From Phycisphaerae bacterium (GTDB lineage Bacteria; Planctomycetota; Phycisphaerae; UBA1845; PWPN01), in NCBI GenBank assembly GCA_018003015.1, contig JAGNEZ010000023.1:27089-91088 (forward strand): a stretch of 64,000 bases of DNA. The letters are read 5' to 3'. Positions 63,167 through 64,000 of the stretch are shown here, one piece after another. The notes under the pieces were generated by a model. That model worked only from the letters and a program-made list of their open reading frames with translations, was not told where the DNA came from and did no database searches. The position numbers were made by a program, and so were the translations under genes. Positions within the stretch are counted from its first letter, which is position 1, and the number at the start of each line of letters is the position of its first letter.

Positions 63167-63961
63167 TCAGGCCAGATGCGCCTTCTCGGCCGCACTGTCC
63201 TGAAGCTGGAATTCGTATCCCGGCATGGTGGTCACCGAGCCGGAAATCTGATCGACAACACAGATCTCCTCGACACGGTTCACCAGACGACGTTCCACTT
63301 TGAGCGGGCCCCGGCGCTCGTTACGGAAGATGGTCATCTTGTCTCCAAGCACGACTTTCACGCCCGGATAGACGGTGTGCTTGACTAACAGGCATACCTT
63401 GCGGTTCGGACTGCAGGTCGCGATCGCTTCCTGCTTCTTGCGCTCGGTCTCGAGAATCTCGGCCTCCATCTGGTCAGCTTCGTACATCAGCTCCGTGGCC
63501 CGCTCGCGCTGCTGCGGGTTCAAACGCTTCAACTGGGCCATCAGCGGCTGAATCTTCTCCCGGATCTTGACGATGGCTTCTCGTTTCTTCTTCACCACCT
63601 CGTCAGTCTGCGCGGACGTGGCAAGCACGACCGGATCAATACCGATCGCAATCTCGGTCGCCCGATCGGCTTCGTTCCCCAGCACCTCGATCTCAGCCCC
63701 CTCACGAGCGTAAGCGTACCCGCCTACCAGCTTCCCGCTGGGTATCATCAGCCTGCCCAGGGCGTGAAGCCGGCTGTTGATGCACTCCGAGATGATCACA
63801 ATGTCCCCGCCCGCACGCAGGTTGGCCTCCTCACAGAACTTGCTGGTGATCTGCCCGCCCGCCGTCACCTTGCCTTGACCTCGACCAGCCACCCCCCCGC
63901 TGACCTGGATGTCCGTCCCCGCTTCGACCACCGCCGCCTCAATCGCCCCCCGAACCGCCAC
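63167..63961 (-). CDS. FapA/DUF342-family protein, possibly truncated at the 5' end
   Basis: 264 residues visible. GAIEAAVVEAGTDIQVSGGV, then GQITSKFCEEANLRAGGDIVI, shows the beta-helix repeat of FapA/DUF342 proteins. Then come coiled-coil residues (VVKKKREAIVKIREKIQPLMAQL) and a small C-terminal domain. Full-length members carry about 200 more residues at the start. Here an in-frame TAG lies 9 bases upstream of the GTG at 63961 and the window ends soon after, so either this is a short form, or a frameshift or stop has split the gene. Such proteins are linked to polysaccharide or cell-surface functions, not well understood. Confidence 0.7.
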   Translation of the reverse strand: MAVRGAIEAAVVEAGTDIQVSGGVAGRGQGKVTAGGQITSKFCEEANLRAGGDIVIISECINSRLHALGRLMIPSGKLVGGYAYAREGAEIEVLGNEADRATEIAIGIDPVVLATSAQTDEVVKKKREAIVKIREKIQPLMAQLKRLNPQQRERATELMYEADQMEAEILETERKKQEAIATCSPNRKVCLLVKHTVYPGVKVVLGDKMTIFRNERRGPLKVERRLVNRVEEICVVDQISGSVTTMPGYEFQLQDSAAEKAHLA

Positions 63962-64000
63962 ACCCGCCCCCTATCCACCTCTCCGAACCCCCGACACCAG

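Overview
The window looks like a chromosome segment of a Planctomycetota bacterium, most likely a Phycisphaerae-type anaerobe. This is inferred from the high GC content, a PEP-CTERM protein together with exosortase-associated genes, YdjY- and FapA/DUF342-type proteins, an AlgE-like porin, and oxygen-sensitive enzymes (indolepyruvate:ferredoxin oxidoreductase, a glycyl-radical enzyme and its activase). No rRNA, tRNA, CRISPR array or intact insertion sequence was recognised. About 50 protein genes fill nearly all of the sequence.

Left part (1-11.3 kb): a truncated polytopic membrane protein of YfhO/GT-C type, a NeuD-type acyltransferase, an EpsI-like exosortase partner, a 1,802-residue membrane-anchored TPR protein, a YdjY-domain protein and a beta-propeller lipoprotein. 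Together they suggest an envelope or extracellular-polysaccharide locus. At 11.3-15.7 kb, on the minus strand, is a compact five-gene cassette: a nucleotidyltransferase fused to a SET domain, a Cys-rich protein with a twin-arginine leader, a VKOR-DsbA fusion, a PqqD-like protein and an HprK-related kinase. This is the best candidate here for an undescribed peptide- or protein-modification system.

Middle part (15.7-39.2 kb): a zinc dehydrogenase; HflK/HflC, with HflK carrying a relic of a P1B-ATPase nucleotide-binding domain; PDZ, phosphotransferase and LOG proteins; ridA and scpA; an ABC ATPase; and a PEP-CTERM protein. Then comes a decayed sugar/glycyl-radical locus (28.9-32.0 kb) with two internal deletions. 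After it lie a BioA-like aminotransferase, an SDR, a PfkB kinase that seems to start at ATT, a DppA-like peptidase, a small conserved-looking protein and two tandem TlpA-like thioredoxins.

39.3-49.0 kb: nine minus-strand genes in series encode a small symporter accessory protein, an SSS symporter, an outer-membrane porin, a hotdog thioesterase, IorA, IorB, two phenylacetate-CoA ligases and an ACT protein. They form a coherent uptake and oxidation route for aryl 2-oxoacids or aryl acetates. Right part (49.6-64 kb): a PHB-depolymerase-like lipoprotein, glnS, an RluA-type pseudouridine synthase, an M20 peptidase, two phosphoesterases, yidC, a lipoprotein, bcp, the hisD-hisC-hisB run and the end of a FapA-like gene.

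Two start-site patterns recur. Many genes have strong GGAGG-type ribosome sites, often with GTG or TTG starts. A second group has no ribosome site but a -10-like hexamer 6-8 bases before ATG, which suggests leaderless transcripts.
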